This document shows, one piece after another, positions 33,456-44,500 of a stretch of 64,000 nucleotides of DNA. This DNA is from Incurvaria masculella. Taxonomy: Eukaryota > Arthropoda > Insecta > Lepidoptera > Incurvariidae. The stretch lies in NCBI GenBank assembly GCA_946894095.1, contig OX335645.2:15399001-15463000 (forward strand), in the 5' to 3' direction. The notes beneath the pieces were generated by a model that saw only the letters and a list, made by a program, of their open reading frames with translations, was not told the origin of the DNA and searched no databases. Within the stretch, counting starts at the first letter, position 1; the number at the start of each line of letters is the position of its first letter. The translations under genes and the position numbers were made by a program.

Positions 33456-33660
33456 CTGCAGGTCTATTCCTGGCATTCAGTAATCAGGAATCAGGAGTCG
33501 CTTTTGTAGCGGTTTCAAAGCGATTTTATAGACGAAAATATTCCGGAGCATTATTTTTTTATTAATCAAAGTTTTCCGTCGAAAAGCTCGCTTTGAAAAT
33601 CGCTATAAAAGCGGCTTTTTCTGAATCCTGATTACTGAATGCCAGGAATAGACCTGCAGG
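33456..33660. mobile_element. Foldback MITE, 205 bp
   Basis: CTGCAGGTCTATTCCTGGCA (left) is the exact inverted partner of TGCCAGGAATAGACCTGCAG (right), and pairing continues through TTCAGTAATCAGGA. Related to 10725-10920 through shared interior motifs. Target duplication is ambiguous because the ends are palindromic. Confidence 0.85.
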
Positions 33661-33679
33661 TCACATTTCACAAGTTTGC

Positions 33680-33740
33680 GCTCGGGTGAATGTCCAGAAC
33701 GAAATTGACCTGAGCGGAGCCGAGAACTTCAGCGTGTAAA
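33680..33740 (+). mobile_element. Possible degraded Helitron 3' end
   Basis: CGAAATTGACCTGAGCGGAGCC resembles the segment just upstream of the 3' end in the Helitrons at 42722 and 18512, but the CTAG terminus is lost. Confidence 0.3.
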
Positions 33741-34206
33741 ATTGTAATATTTATAATCATAAATGGTAATATATATTTCTTGTCTAATCTAAAATCTTGT
33801 CAAATCATCAATAAACAAAAGCATTATTCTTATAAAAATCATGCTAAAATAATAATATTGCTTTAAAGATTTTACATTGCTGTCAATTTTCTAATCAAAG
33901 TTGAGGTTTATTAATTAGCCAACCCATTTTCCAATCTACCGACATCTCCACATGACGGACCAAACGGAAATGAATCTTCATGTTGGCAACCTCCTTACTA
34001 ACCATTTCATTCAACACATGTCATCTTTTCTAAGATACCGAGGACGAGTAGTCCATTCATACGCTCAACGACAATTCCGGATCTCTAAAAGCATCAAAGT
34101 AAGTTGTAACGCTTTTCATTTGCGGGAATGCGCAGAGAAAACCGCCCCGACGCTGAAATGAAGTAAAATAATTTATTTGTTCACTTATGGGTTAATAAGC
34201 GATACA

Positions 34207-34488
34207 TTTTTAGGGTTCCGTACCCAAAGGGTGAAAACGGAACCCTATTACTAAGCCTCCGCTGCCAGTTCATCCGTCTGTCATAGAGCTGTATCTCACG
34301 AACCGTATAATAGTTAGGCAGTTGAAATTTTCACAGAGTGTGTATTTATTTATTTTGCCGCTATAACAACAAATAGGTAAACTATCTAAAATTATCATCA
34401 TACCAAAAAACATGTTTCTTTGTGTCAATCTTGTACGATGGTACGGAACCCTTCGTGTCCGAGTCCGACTCGCACTTGGCCGGTTTTT
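34207..34488 (+). repeat. GGTTCCGTAC/CTTGGCCGG dispersed repeat, copy 1
   Basis: Starts TTTTTAGGGTTCCGTACCCA and ends TCGCACTTGGCCGGTTTTT, with GGAACCCTATTACTAAGCCT, GTATCTCACGAACCGTA and TTTTGCCGCTATAACAAC between. Other copies: 36775-37050, 49327-49488, 54780-54865 (reverse, partial) and 58505-58790 (reverse). The terminal AGGGTTCCGTA and TACGGAACCCT are inverted partners. Open frames inside are by-products. Confidence 0.85.
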
Positions 34489-34995
34489 GTCTTCAGATCT
34501 CCACAAGATGCCTGTTACAGCGCACAAATACAAAGATCGTATTCACATATTGAATACTATAAAAAACACAATTAATCAATATCTTTCTCGCCACTATCCA
34601 ATACAAAATAAAATAATAAAATCCAAGCCACCATCGCGGATCTTTTAAGTAAAAAACAATAATAATAATGAAATCCTTATTAAATCATAAATAGGAATAA
34701 ATAAAAAAAAAAAATAATTCATTTTTTTAAAGAGTTCATCTGGCACAGGTACAAGCCGGCTCCGCCCGCGCTCGGCGGCCGGTTGGAGGGCGGCCGGGAT
34801 TATCCGGCTCGTATTGTGTTATTGTGTTTCTTATGTGAGTGAGTCGGGGTCGCAAACGTTTTGTTTGCTCACATTCAGCCCCAGAAAGCATCAATAAACG
34901 TCACCACAATAGACGCACAAATATTGAATATGAGAATGTCACGACACTGATTAACTTTCTTCTGTCTCAGACATAACATAACCTGTAACCTACAT

Positions 34996-35050
34996 GCAAG
35001 GAACTTGTATACTACGTAACAACTTGTTACTTTGTATACAAGTTCCTTGC
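34996..35050. repeat. Perfect 17-bp hairpin with inner 6-7-bp stem
   Basis: GCAAGGAACTTGTATAC (34996-35012) pairs exactly with GTATACAAGTTCCTTGC (35034-35050). Inside, GTAACAA and TTGTTAC also pair across a 3x3 internal bulge. About 55 nt in total; could be a short pre-miRNA-like fold or the relic of a foldback element. Confidence 0.85.
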
Positions 35051-36770
35051 CTATATGACGTAAAGATTATTTGCCGAAAATGAACGGGACGCACAAGGAA
35101 AACAACATTGTATTGCCATGGCAACCCGCCCGTGTTGATATCCTGTGATTTTGGAACAAAGATCCTTGTCACACGTAACATTTCGCACACGTGGAGAATG
35201 AGAGTCCAAGCCTTTGCCTTAGGTAAAGAATATATAAAAACCTTAGGTATAATACTGCAGTATATATAGGCGTGCGGCGTACTCGTGGCGTCAGCTGTAT
35301 TCGTATGTGCGATGTGTTTAGAAAGAGGTATTCTCCCTCTCTTCACTGCTTTCAAACTCGTGTTATTGTGATAGAAATAATTATTTATAAAATAAATAAA
35401 TTAATTTGAAATTTATTACTTTCCTTTATGTTATTTTTTTTGAATGCGCGAAACGCGGACGGAAGTCCGTTTCAGCTTGGACAAAAATGCTTTCGTATGT
35501 CTATCCGCCTGTTACCCTCTACAGGTCGCATCTGTCAACCGAATCTCGTGAAGGTTCGATTTCTATTTTTTTGTCGAGCCAGTGGTCACAGCATTTTTTT
35601 TAGGTATTCATATTAAGTTTTTCTCACAAAAAAATTTTCAAGCGTTCGGTAAGTACCAAGTGAGAATAATAGAAGAAAAATAATAGAATTTCGTTTTAAG
35701 GTACGCTGTGAACATTTATTCAGTTGTAAGCTATGCAAGGACAGCTTGCAGCTCAGAGAGTTTAATTGTGCCTGTTACTGAATTCATTTTTTATATGTAG
35801 CGACCGGGTGTCCTATGAATCTTCTTGTGTTTTTTTTTGTTTCAAATCATGGTGAAAAGGGGAAATCTTTCACAAGAAAAACAATATTTAATATTTGTCG
35901 CCAACGACGGCGAAACACACCATTATTTTCGTACAAAAAGCTATCATTACCCAGCTTTAATTACGTAGCAATGTTGTCAGAATTACAAACACGGAAATTT
36001 AACGCATCTGGGACACAAAATCCTATGATTGTTTCCTCTTTCCCCACAGACTGTACCAGGTAACATTCTTGAAAGCTATTTAAATAATAAACAAAAGAAT
36101 AGGAACTTCCTTGACAACTGAGTTTTAATACCTTTTGAAATCACTATGAAAAACCGAAATGAACTCACCTACTTTTTATTCGTTTCAGTACTAGCCTCGA
36201 ATCACGAAGAGCTAGGAATCATTGGTACGTTCATTTCTTTTCTGTATTTTTGGGTGCAACCTTACAAACTAGCGCCGCGCGGCTGTTTTTGGCAACAATA
36301 ATAGAGCTCTAAATACCTACATAATGTGCGATTTATTTAAAACTTAAATCGAACTTATACTTATATTCACATATTTTTTATTCTATCGGCGACAACGTTA
36401 TTGCAGAGTAGAATAAACTCACTGAAATTTCTATTTCAATAAAAAACCGAGCCGGCATTTTACGTTCATTTATGCAATTATGAAGAATTGTCAGCGTCTC
36501 AACCTTTGGAGATAAAACGAAACATTTTATTTGAAGGCTCTGAAGCTTTGAATGTGAAGTCTCGTTACAGTAACGAGCAAAAGCAAAAGCCCTCCACGGG
36601 ACGCTGTCAAAGTGGCGTCAAAATTAATAAGCGCATCAAAATGGAGACGACGAGAGTCGAGAATGAGGAATTAATTAGAAACTAGGCGCAGTGCCGCGAT
36701 GGAAATTGAGAAACGAGGTGGAACGAGAATGCGAGAATTTTAGAATCTGATGGAACCCCGAGCAATATTT
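35051..36770. other. Non-coding stretch with splice-like signals
   Basis: Contains two strong acceptor-like sites: CCTCTTTCCCCACAG at about 36050, and TTTTTATTCGTTTCAG ending at 36188. The second is followed 36 nt later by ATTG|GTACGT. The intervening 36 nt is open in two frames but too short to identify. 36410-36720 is mixed-composition DNA with CpG and TTAATTA motifs and no repeat match. The open frames at 35815 and 36488 are not convincing genes. Confidence 0.25.
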
Positions 36771-36774
36771 ACTT

Positions 36775-37050
36775 TTTAGGGTTCCGTACCCAAAGGGTGA
36801 AAACGGAACCCTATTACTAAGCCTCCGCTGTCCGTCCGCCCGTCCGTCCGTCCGTCTGTCACAGGGCTGTATATCATGAACCGTAATAGGTAGGGAGCTG
36901 AAATGTTCACAGAGTATGTATTTATTTTGCCGCTATAAGAACAAATAGGTAAAATAAAATAAAAAATTAATAACGTGTTTTTTTGTGTTAAATCTTGTAC
37001 GATAGTACGTCCTTCGTGTACGAGTCCGAATCGCACTTGGCTAGTTTTTA
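36775..37050 (+). repeat. GGTTCCGTAC repeat, copy 2
   Basis: Same ends as 34207-34488, with a (CCGT)n run at about 36830-36860 in the CCGTCCGTCTGTC block. The 3' end reads CGCACTTGGCTAGTTTTTA, with one substitution from the family end. Confidence 0.85.
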
Positions 37051-37454
37051 GGGTCTCGTCGCAAAAAGCGAAAATATAGGCTGGCTCTGGTGTCCGTCGG
37101 TCACACTTGTCCAGAAATGTTTTCCTTTTAACGTTTATTTAAAAATAAAAAATAAATACACCAAAGTAGCTCTGCATAAACTATTTATTTTCACTCAAAA
37201 CTTTACACTTTTAAATTTTGTATGAAATTGCAAAATATATCGCCCTTTGTGCAATGAAAATACATAATTAACATATGATGATCTTTAATTATAAATAAAT
37301 AGTAATTGAATGAAAATTTTGTCTGGATATTATAAAGAAAGTATTTTAGGTTGATATCTTAATCATTGCAGTAAAAATGCCTTTGCGTAGAATTAATACG
37401 CGAAAGCCGCACTGTCTATATGTAGTTAAGGGAAGCACTATGTCGATTAGCAAA

Positions 37455-37730
37455 TCTATATATTATTATAAATACGAATGTTACTCTGTCTGTTGCGTTT
37501 TCGCGCCTAAACCGCTTAAGCAATTTTGATTCATTTCAGCATCCAGATATTCTGGACCTTTGGAGAAGGATATTAGCTTACTTTGGTTGCGAAAAGAAAA
37601 AAGAAAACTCGAAGTGGCCGAAATAGGGAATCAAAGTTTGTATGGGGAACTCATAAATTATATCCACGAAATAATTCAGCCCGAAATCCAAAACGTCATG
37701 GACCCTAACGGAGCCGGGTACGTCATCTAG
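37455..37730 (+). mobile_element. Non-autonomous Helitron, 276 bp
   Basis: Preceded by A and followed by T, starts TCTATATATTATTATAAATAC and ends CGGGTACGTCATCTAG. This is the expected A|TC...CTAG|T arrangement of a Helitron insertion. Interior blocks (GTCTGTTGCGTTTTCGCGCC, ATGGGGAACTCATA, GAAATAATTCAGCCCGA) are shared with 42722-42936. No coding capacity. Confidence 0.85.
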
Positions 37731-37953
37731 TAAGCTGTAAATTCGTTTGCCTGACGTAATTGTCTAGATAGCTAAGGAGTTTGAAATCTATTTAGTGGCT
37801 TTCAGTTTAACCCGACAGCGATAACAAGACACGGGCATTATTATAAGTTTATTATTTGACACAGGTATTTATTAGCAAAGGTGAAAAGGTATATACTATA
37901 CTGTTCAGTTTCAAAGCACAAAAAAAAACATTATTTTATTGTTATTTACTTAA

Positions 37954-38424
37954 GGTTAGCGGCGGGACTAACTCATTCGCGGGCACGGTACAAAACCGTG
38001 CTATTGCGCCCTGAGACCTTCTTTGTTTCAAAGAAAGACAGGCTCCGTGATGAGGAGGATGCAACATGTCCACAATGCGCATAGTGTTTTAAGTCGGTAA
38101 GTCTTTTTAATTTGAATTACAAAACAACTGATAGTCAAAAGTAAACCACGAACGCTGTAGTCAAAAATCTAACAAAAACTAAATTTATTATTAATCTTCA
38201 TGAAACAAGCTAGGTCTGATGACTAATTTGTTTAAGATGTTTTTATTCAATTGTTGATTAATCCACCTCCAAAGTTATTGTTTAAACGCGCGAAAATTTT
38301 GTCATCAAGACATCTAGCTAGATCAAATAAAGCTATTTTGAGAAACATTTTTGGTCTCTGACAAGAAATATGGGCGTGATCTTCTTTCCACGTTTGTATG
38401 GGGAGATGAGCGAGAAGGCCCACC
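37954..38424. mobile_element. TTAA-flanked MITE (family A), 471 bp
   Basis: TTAA at 37950-37953 and 38425-38428. Ends GGTTAGCGGCGGG and GAGAAGGCCCACC are diverged forms of the 30151-30692 termini; the interior is collinear with small deletions. Confidence 0.85.
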
Positions 38425-38569
38425 TTAAAGCAGAAAAATAGATAAACATTTAGGCATAGTAATCCAGTAGCAACTAGCACCGTGATTATAAATCATAAAA
38501 ACGGAAATTAAATGCGCATAATTAATTTTAATAGCCTACAGCCAGCCATTAGCCTGACACAATGGATCA

Positions 38570-40715
38570 TTAAAGAAAGAAAGAAAGAAAGAAAGAAATT
38601 CTTTATTGTGCAAATTACATTAAAAACTATTTACAGAACAATTAAATCTAACAGAGCGAAACTGCACAAAGGCGGACTTATCACTAAAAGTGATTTCTTC
38701 CAGTCAACCTTTGGGGGTGATGAGGATAAGAATTGAAAAAGAAAATGTAGGTAATACGTAATGCGTAAAGGGTGACAGAAACCAATATATATATTCATAC
38801 ACATACATAAACAATAATTTACACCTTAATACATATATTAATATCTTTAAAGTAATAAACTAATACATATACATATATAAGTATACATAAAATTCTACAT
38901 AGATAATATGCATTTAATGAAATTTTAGCTAGGTCCAAAATAAATGTAAAGAAATGATAGATCTCACGGATGAACTAACCAATCAGCCGTTTCCAAATAA
39001 TATTCCTTGATGTTATTTTTAAATGCATTTAAATTTGGAGAGTTTCGGACCGAGCAAGGCAACGAATTCCAAAGACGGACAGCATGGACGGTAAAAGAAT
39101 TAGAGTACAAACTTGAAGAGTGACGAGGAACTGCTAGGATGTTGTCACCACTTGAGCGAAGAGGAAGGCCGTGGGATGAAAGGTGGACAAATCTAGAACG
39201 GAGGTATTCAGGGGCATTGGGATTATTCAAGACTCCAAAAAGTAAATTTAAGATGTGGCAGTTTCTACGTAGACGGATAGGGAGCCATTTCAATTTAGAC
39301 CGAAATTTCGAGACATGATCATATTTGCGCAAACCGAAAATAAAGCGAATATAAAGATTTTGTAACCGCTCCAGTTTGTCTAGGAGAGCTTCAGTCAAGT
39401 CCAAGTAGCACACATCAACATAGTCCAGGATCGGAAGAAGGAGAGATTGAGCAAGTGATATTTTAGTTTGGGTAGGTAAAAAGTTCTGTAAACGTCTTAG
39501 GGAGTGAGCGGCAGCAAATATCTTCCTGCTAACCTCATTGACCTGTGGCGCCCATGACATAGCATCATCAAATAAAACGCCTAGGTTTTTTACTGATTTT
39601 GAGTAAGCTATTACAACTCCATTGTAAGTCACTGCTGGCAGAGTGTGATAGTCGACTTTTGACAAAAGCCTAGGGTTGCCGACTATCATAACCTGTGACT
39701 TAATTGGGCTTACAGAAAGACCTAAAGATTTTGTCCATTCAAGTATTCGTGACAAATTTGCATTAATTTCCGAAATTGTGTCAGCTAGATTGCCTAGCGT
39801 GCAGTGCAAGTAAAGTTGAAGGTCATCAGCATAAAGGTGGTAGGAAGAAGTTAACAAATTGGAGATTAAATTTATAAAAATTGAAAATAGCAGAGGAGAC
39901 AGCACGCCACCCTGTGGCACGCCAGCAGTCAATTCGACCCAGTCCGAAAAGGTACAGTCGATTCTGACACATTGCTATCGGCCACGAAGATAAGACTCAA
40001 ACCAGTGAAGCACTGCCGGAGATAAGTTAAGTGATCGCAAAATACTTAGCATAATGTCAAAGTCAACTGTATTAAAAGCGTTACTGAAGTCCAGGAGAGT
40101 CAGAACTGTCAGATTATTTATTTCCATGTTGAAACGAATATCTTCAGTGACTTTGACAAGAGCTGTAACGGTGCTGTGACCAGGACGGAAACCAGACTGC
40201 ATTGGGTTCATCAAACTATTATCAGAAAGGAAGCCAGTAAGTTGATGATGAACAATGCGTTCTAAAATTTTGGATAAGAGAGGAAGAATTGAGATAGGAC
40301 GAAATTGATTAAATACAGAAGGACTCGAAACTTTGGGGAGAGGAATAACATAAGCTCTTTTCCAGGCACTTGGGAAGGAGCCACTGGACAGGGAATGGTT
40401 GAGAATAACTGTAATGACGGGTAAGAGCTCATCTATCAAAGGGGTCAGCATATCTAGGCTTATACAGTCGGCTCCAACAGCCTTTGTGGATATGGATTTC
40501 ATGATCAGCTTAACTTCACGGTCAGTGACTGGACGAAACGTAAATGGACTATGTTCTGGAGTTGGTGTATTAGAAAGCTGAGAGAGAGTTTGATATTTTA
40601 CCACTTGGTCTATGGTGACAGGAGGGGTGGAGAAATGCCTATTGAGAGCATTAATATCAATGTTCAGGTCACAATCTGACGATTTTTTACCAACTCCTAG
40701 AGTTCTCAAAAAATT
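38570..40715 (-). mobile_element. CR1/L2-like LINE, 5'-truncated, about 2.1 kb
   Basis: Minus-strand non-LTR retrotransposon. The coding part (38964-40709) is the reverse transcriptase and C-terminal region of ORF2; the endonuclease and any ORF1 are missing, with an in-frame stop just before the frame begins. The 3' untranslated part runs down to GCACAATAAAGAATT and a (TTTC)n tail at about 38575-38597. A simple-repeat tail instead of poly-A fits CR1/L2-type elements. Only the plus-strand reading of the DNA hides it; all plus-strand frames here are shadows. Confidence 0.9.
38964..40709 (-). pseudogene. LINE reverse transcriptase ORF2, interrupted by one TAG codon
   Basis: Two minus-strand frames, 39975-40709 (244 codons) and 38964-39932, are in the same reading frame. 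They are separated by a single TAG at 39975-39977, after SYLRGR and before QCVRID; the 14 codons between are open. RT motifs appear in order: FRPISILPLLSKILE, QSGFRPGHSTVTA, LLDFSNAFNTVD (motif A, catalytic Asp), PQGGVLSPLLFSIFIN (motif B), YADDLQLYLH (motif C, catalytic Asp pair) and KNLGVLFDD. The C-terminal region ends with SFTVHAVRLWNSLP. The enzyme would copy the element RNA at a nicked target; this copy is 5'-truncated and carries a nonsense codon. The near-intact frame suggests fairly recent insertion. Clade call (CR1/L2/Daphne-like) is inference. Confidence 0.92.
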
Positions 40716-40933
40716 ATTTCACATAAAATAAGTGTAAATTCAGGTATTCCGGAAGTGCGAAACCCGCAACCTAATAGCTTGCCAAATAGCTTGTCAAACC
40801 GGACGATAGATTTCATCGGCCTTTATAAAATATTTACAGCAACACTGTTAACTGTATTAAAATACGTGTTTCGAAACCATTTTGAGGTCACTTCATAAAG
40901 CACTAGCTGCTGGAACTGGCTTATGGGTCTTAC

Positions 40934-41063
40934 GCCCGTTTTCACCACCTCCCACTACATACATCCCACAGTTATCTTTCGGTTAAACCATGCATTGTAA
41001 CCAGAAATTAACTATCGGATTTCAGGTAACTGGAGTTGGTGAAATAAGGGGTTAAACGGGTAC
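40934..41063. repeat. Small foldback element, copy 2
   Basis: CCCGTTTTCACCACC at left pairs imperfectly with GGTGAAATAAGGGGTTAAACGGG at right; AGTTATCTTTCGGTTAAACC is shared with 7744-7843. Confidence 0.6.
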
Positions 41064-41439
41064 ATTGGTGTCGAAAATTGCTATCATGTCAGTTAGATGT
41101 AGTCCACAGTTTCAATTTATTTATTTCGTCAGTTAGGTAGATGTCAATTACACACTCGGATTTGTCATTTTGTATTTTTTTCCCTTGATAACTTACTGAT
41201 TGATTGCTAACAAAGAACATTATATATACTAGATTTTAAACAATGTAAAAAAAAACCAAAACGGTTGCTTGGAGTCTAAAGTAATCGGCATCGAAAAATG
41301 CGCTTCTGCCAAGTTTTCTGGCGTGAATTAACATTTTAGTGGAAATTGCGACATTTGTATGTTACAAATTTCACTAAACGTCTGCTTTATGGCATTGGCC
41401 TGTTTTTTTGTAGTACTGGAGGCAATGTTCTTTCTGCCA

Positions 41440-41790
41440 ACATCCGGAAACGACACCAACCCCGCTCGCAGCATCCGCGCGTCTCATCTCAGACGAGAGT
41501 CGAGGGGCTCTTTGACGAGGCTCTCACTGGCTCTGGGAAATGGAAGATCAACATGTCAGGAAACCGTAAATACAGCAAGCGGAAATGCGGCCAGCGTTCT
41601 ACCCTTGCCTCCGTTCGCCTCCCTTCCTCCCCAGCGCCGCGCCGTTTTCCTCACATAGCTACGTATGTATATACGCTTTTTCACTTCCTTCGCGTTTATC
41701 GTTTGGCTGGACTAGGTAAACACACGAACAATCATTTGAAGTTACATTACGTTGGTAATGTTTATATAATCTCTTGTGTATTTTTTTATT
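41440..41790. promoter_or_regulatory. GC-rich block, possible regulatory DNA
   Basis: GC-rich DNA with several overlapping open frames in two forward frames and no conserved domain. Mixed with CCTTCCTCCCCAGCGCCGC. No repeat copy in the window. Confidence 0.2.
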
Positions 41791-41812
41791 AATATATATA
41801 TATATATATATA
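41790..41812. repeat. (TA)n microsatellite
   Basis: Eleven or so TA units between ATTAA and ACCATG. Confidence 0.9.
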
Positions 41813-41889
41813 ACCATGTTAAGCGTTTGGAACGTGCACTTTTTATTAAACAATCTGAAAATGGTCAAATTACAAAAAAAAAACGGAAG

Positions 41890-42600
41890 ACTCCGCTTCA
41901 TCAGTTGGAAGCGTCGACACCGCATAAGAACGTTGGTAGGGCCGGTGGCAACTCCCGCCCGGGAGATCGGGGGGTGGCGACAGACGGTGCAAACCCGCCT
42001 CGTCTTGAGAGCGATCTACTTCAATTTACGACGAGGATCACGTTTGAAAAAATGCCGCCGCTTTCTACTGACCCGTTAAAATTCCTACCGGTACTCGATC
42101 CGCTAGCGCGGTTACCACGGAAAACGGCCGGTACAGCTGGAGCTCTTTTTTCCGGTCTCTTTCCGAAGTGGGTCCTTAAGAGTTCGCCGTATTCAGCTCA
42201 TTTTTAGCATCCGCCTACGCATACACGCGTGTTGCCGCCGTATCGGGCGTGTGTTAAATGGTGCCGGGGCGGGCGGCGAGGGAGGGGTGAGGCTGCTTAA
42301 CCGCATGACGTATCGGCGGCTGCGGAGGTAAATCACTGAGCGCCTCGTGACAGGCGGTGCCCGCCCCCGCTCCCCCGCTCCCCCGCTCCCCCGCTCCCCC
42401 GCTCCCCCGCTCGCCCGCTCACATCCCGCGCTGCACGGACCCCAATTAATTTGCATATCCGCGTTCATCCCACGTAGCGATAGATCGCAAACAGATCGCG
42501 TCCCCTGACGCCGGGGAGCCCGGGCGGTCGCGCGTCGAATAAGATTATAACTGGGCCGTTTTGAGGTCACAGCTACGTAGCGCTATGCGGCTGGAGAGTT
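41890..42600. promoter_or_regulatory. GC/CpG-rich block with C-rich minisatellite and octamer-like site
   Basis: Contains an 8-bp minisatellite of GCTCCCCC units at 42364-42420, CCCAATTAATTTGCATATCC (octamer ATTTGCAT plus TTAATTA) at about 42442, and CpG-rich flanks. Overlapping open frames on both strands (41774, 41776, 42193) are products of GC-richness; the minus-strand one translates the minisatellite. Enhancer-like role is inference. Confidence 0.35.
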
Positions 42601-42721
42601 GATCGTATTATTCTATGGCTTCGTTCATTTCTTTTTCATCTAAGTTCGTTCGGACATATCTTTAAATCTTGTGTGCATGGTTCCCAATTATATCGTTAGC
42701 ACGTTTGGAAAATATTTGCGC

Positions 42722-42936
42722 CCATACTAATATTATAAATGCGAATATAACTATGTCCGTCTGTTGCGTTTTCACACCTAATCCGCTGAAACAATTTCGA
42801 TGAATTTCGGTATAGAGATAGTCTGAACCTTGGATGAAAGTTTATATGAGGAACTCATATAATATCCATGAAATAATTCAGCCCGACATAAGTCCATAAC
42901 GACATTGACATGAGCGGAGCCGGGTACCTAAGCTAG
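42722..42936 (+). mobile_element. Non-autonomous Helitron, 215 bp
   Basis: Starts at CATACTAATATTATAAATGCG and ends CGGGTACCTAAGCTAG followed by T. Collinear with 37455-37730 but lacking about 60 bp of the interior. The exact 5' base is uncertain because the expected TC reads CC. Confidence 0.8.
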
Positions 42937-43093
42937 TAATATAATAAAACTACCCTATTTTCGGAACCAAAGGAAATCCAATGGAATTATGTTCCTTTCT
43001 GTGCTGGTTACTTGCATTTAAAGGTTGTTCAGTCTTAGAATTAGATTTCTTATTTCCATCTGTTAAAATAAATAGTGTAGGGGCACTTTATAA

Positions 43094-43480
43094 GCGGCTC
43101 GTAGCCTAGTGGCGCACGAACTGGCCTAGCGTTCCAGAGGTCTGGGTTCAATTCCGACATGCACCTTTTTCCGAGTTCGATAAGTGCATTTCGTCACGAA
43201 TGCGAGCTGTTCCATGGTTCGGAATCCATGTAAAACTGTAGGACCCCTTCCCCTAGTAGGTGGTAGGGTTTAAGCTCGCCCGGGTTGGTACCATCGCATT
43301 GGATTAAAAGATGGTCGAAGCGGCAATGAAAAATTGTTTTCCATTCAGTTCAATGTAGCCCTGCTAATAAAGGCAAAAGTCCGGCATGGCACCTAATTCC
43401 TTCGGGAATGTGGGTGTATTGGGCTAATATCATAGCGATAGTTGTGTGGTAATTAGCCCTCCATGTCAGGTCGCATAAGA
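43094..43480 (+). mobile_element. tRNA-headed SINE, full length
   Basis: Head GCGGCTCGTAGCCTAGTGGC (A-box-like TAGCCTAGTGG) and GGTCTGGGTTCAATTCC (B box). The linker TTCGATAAGTGCATTTC leads to the shared body: CATGGTTCGGAATCCATGTA, TAGGTGGTAGGGTTTAAGC, GGTACCATCGCATTGGATTA, GGTCGAAGCGGCAATG. The tail ends CCATGTCAGGTCGCATAAG. Confidence 0.9.
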
Positions 43481-43489
43481 CTATTTACG

Positions 43490-43760
43490 AATGTGATTAA
43501 CCCCACAGGCGCTTAAAACACTAGTGAAATGTTTATTATTTAGCAGGCAAAGGAGATGTGCTCTAGTTAATTGGGCACTATAGGTAAGTGCAGAGGCGGA
43601 AGTGCTTGCTGCGAGCGGCTCGTCGCCCGTTGTCGGGATACCATTAAGTGATGTTAAAGTTAACCGCCAGTAAAATTAAAATCCTTTTGTCGTCGCACCG
43701 CAATTAAAGTTTCAAGGAAAGCCGTCGCCGGGTCTCGGGCGTGATTTTTTACGCCGGTTC
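43490..43760. promoter_or_regulatory. Mixed GC-rich possible single-copy block
   Basis: AGTTAATTGGGCAC, CATTAAGTGATGTTAAAG and CGCACCGCAATTAAAG motifs within CpG-containing DNA; no repeat match. Possible regulatory DNA, inferred from composition only. Confidence 0.25.
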
Positions 43761-43829
43761 CGCTGCAGATTCCGTATAGTCGAATCTACAAACTGTACCC
43801 CTTAGGTGACGGATATGATGTTCTTCATC

Positions 43830-44500
43830 CATATTTTTTTTTTTTATTAATAGGTTCGTCCACATAGACTCGTTTCTTACATTTACAGATATTAAAAGAA
43901 AGAAAAACCACACCAAACTATCTACAATTAAGGACAAACACAATATGTATAAATGAATTGTTAACTTACAAAAAAAAATAAAACAATTATAACCAAAAAA
44001 CAATCATATAACCACAACGTAAAAGTAAGAAAAGGAATAAGAGTGAATATAAAAATAAATACATTGAAATGCAAACCAAATAATCAATCACAAAGCAGAT
44101 ATTATCAAAGAATCTTAGAGAAAATAAATACAAAAAAAAAACTTGAGGTTGATAAATATTATTCGGGCAGTTTTCTTATTGTTTTTTTTTAAATGAATAA
44201 TCGTCGAGGAATAATCAATATAGTTCGATTTATATGTCTTATTGAAAGTACTACAAATTCTAGTAAGAGGCGAATTTTTACCAAGATTAGTTTTGTGCTT
44301 ATTTACTTTAAAGGGAACTTTGATGGATGACATGACACAAAAAATGTCTAGATTTGTGCATGCATGGTTCTTTCTTCGTGAGAAGAACAGAGAAGTCTCG
44401 AAAGAGAAGGTAGAAGCAGCAGCAAACATTGTTCGTATTTTACATTCAGTTCGATGCATCCGTTTAGTATAAGGAAAGTTCTGGCATGACACGACGTTTC
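43830..44500 (-). pseudogene. Possible LINE ORF2 C-terminal remnant
   Basis: The minus-strand open frame at 44115-44492 (125 residues) contains NSPLTRICSTFNKTYKSN followed by a low-complexity Lys/Ile-rich end. The element trails into a long A/T-rich stretch with a T-run at about 43835. The 'PL.R.C..(Y/F)N' pattern recalls the extreme C-terminus of some non-LTR retrotransposon ORF2 proteins. No RT core is visible, so the assignment is tentative. Alternatively the frame is a chance product of AT-rich DNA. Confidence 0.3.

Noticed and set aside
41346..41792. 148-codon plus-strand open frame
   Set aside because: It overlaps other open frames in GC-rich DNA and has no recognisable domain; composition explains it.
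42193..42570. 125-codon minus-strand open frame
   Set aside because: It translates the C-rich minisatellite into Gly/Glu/Arg repeats; no domain or splice support.
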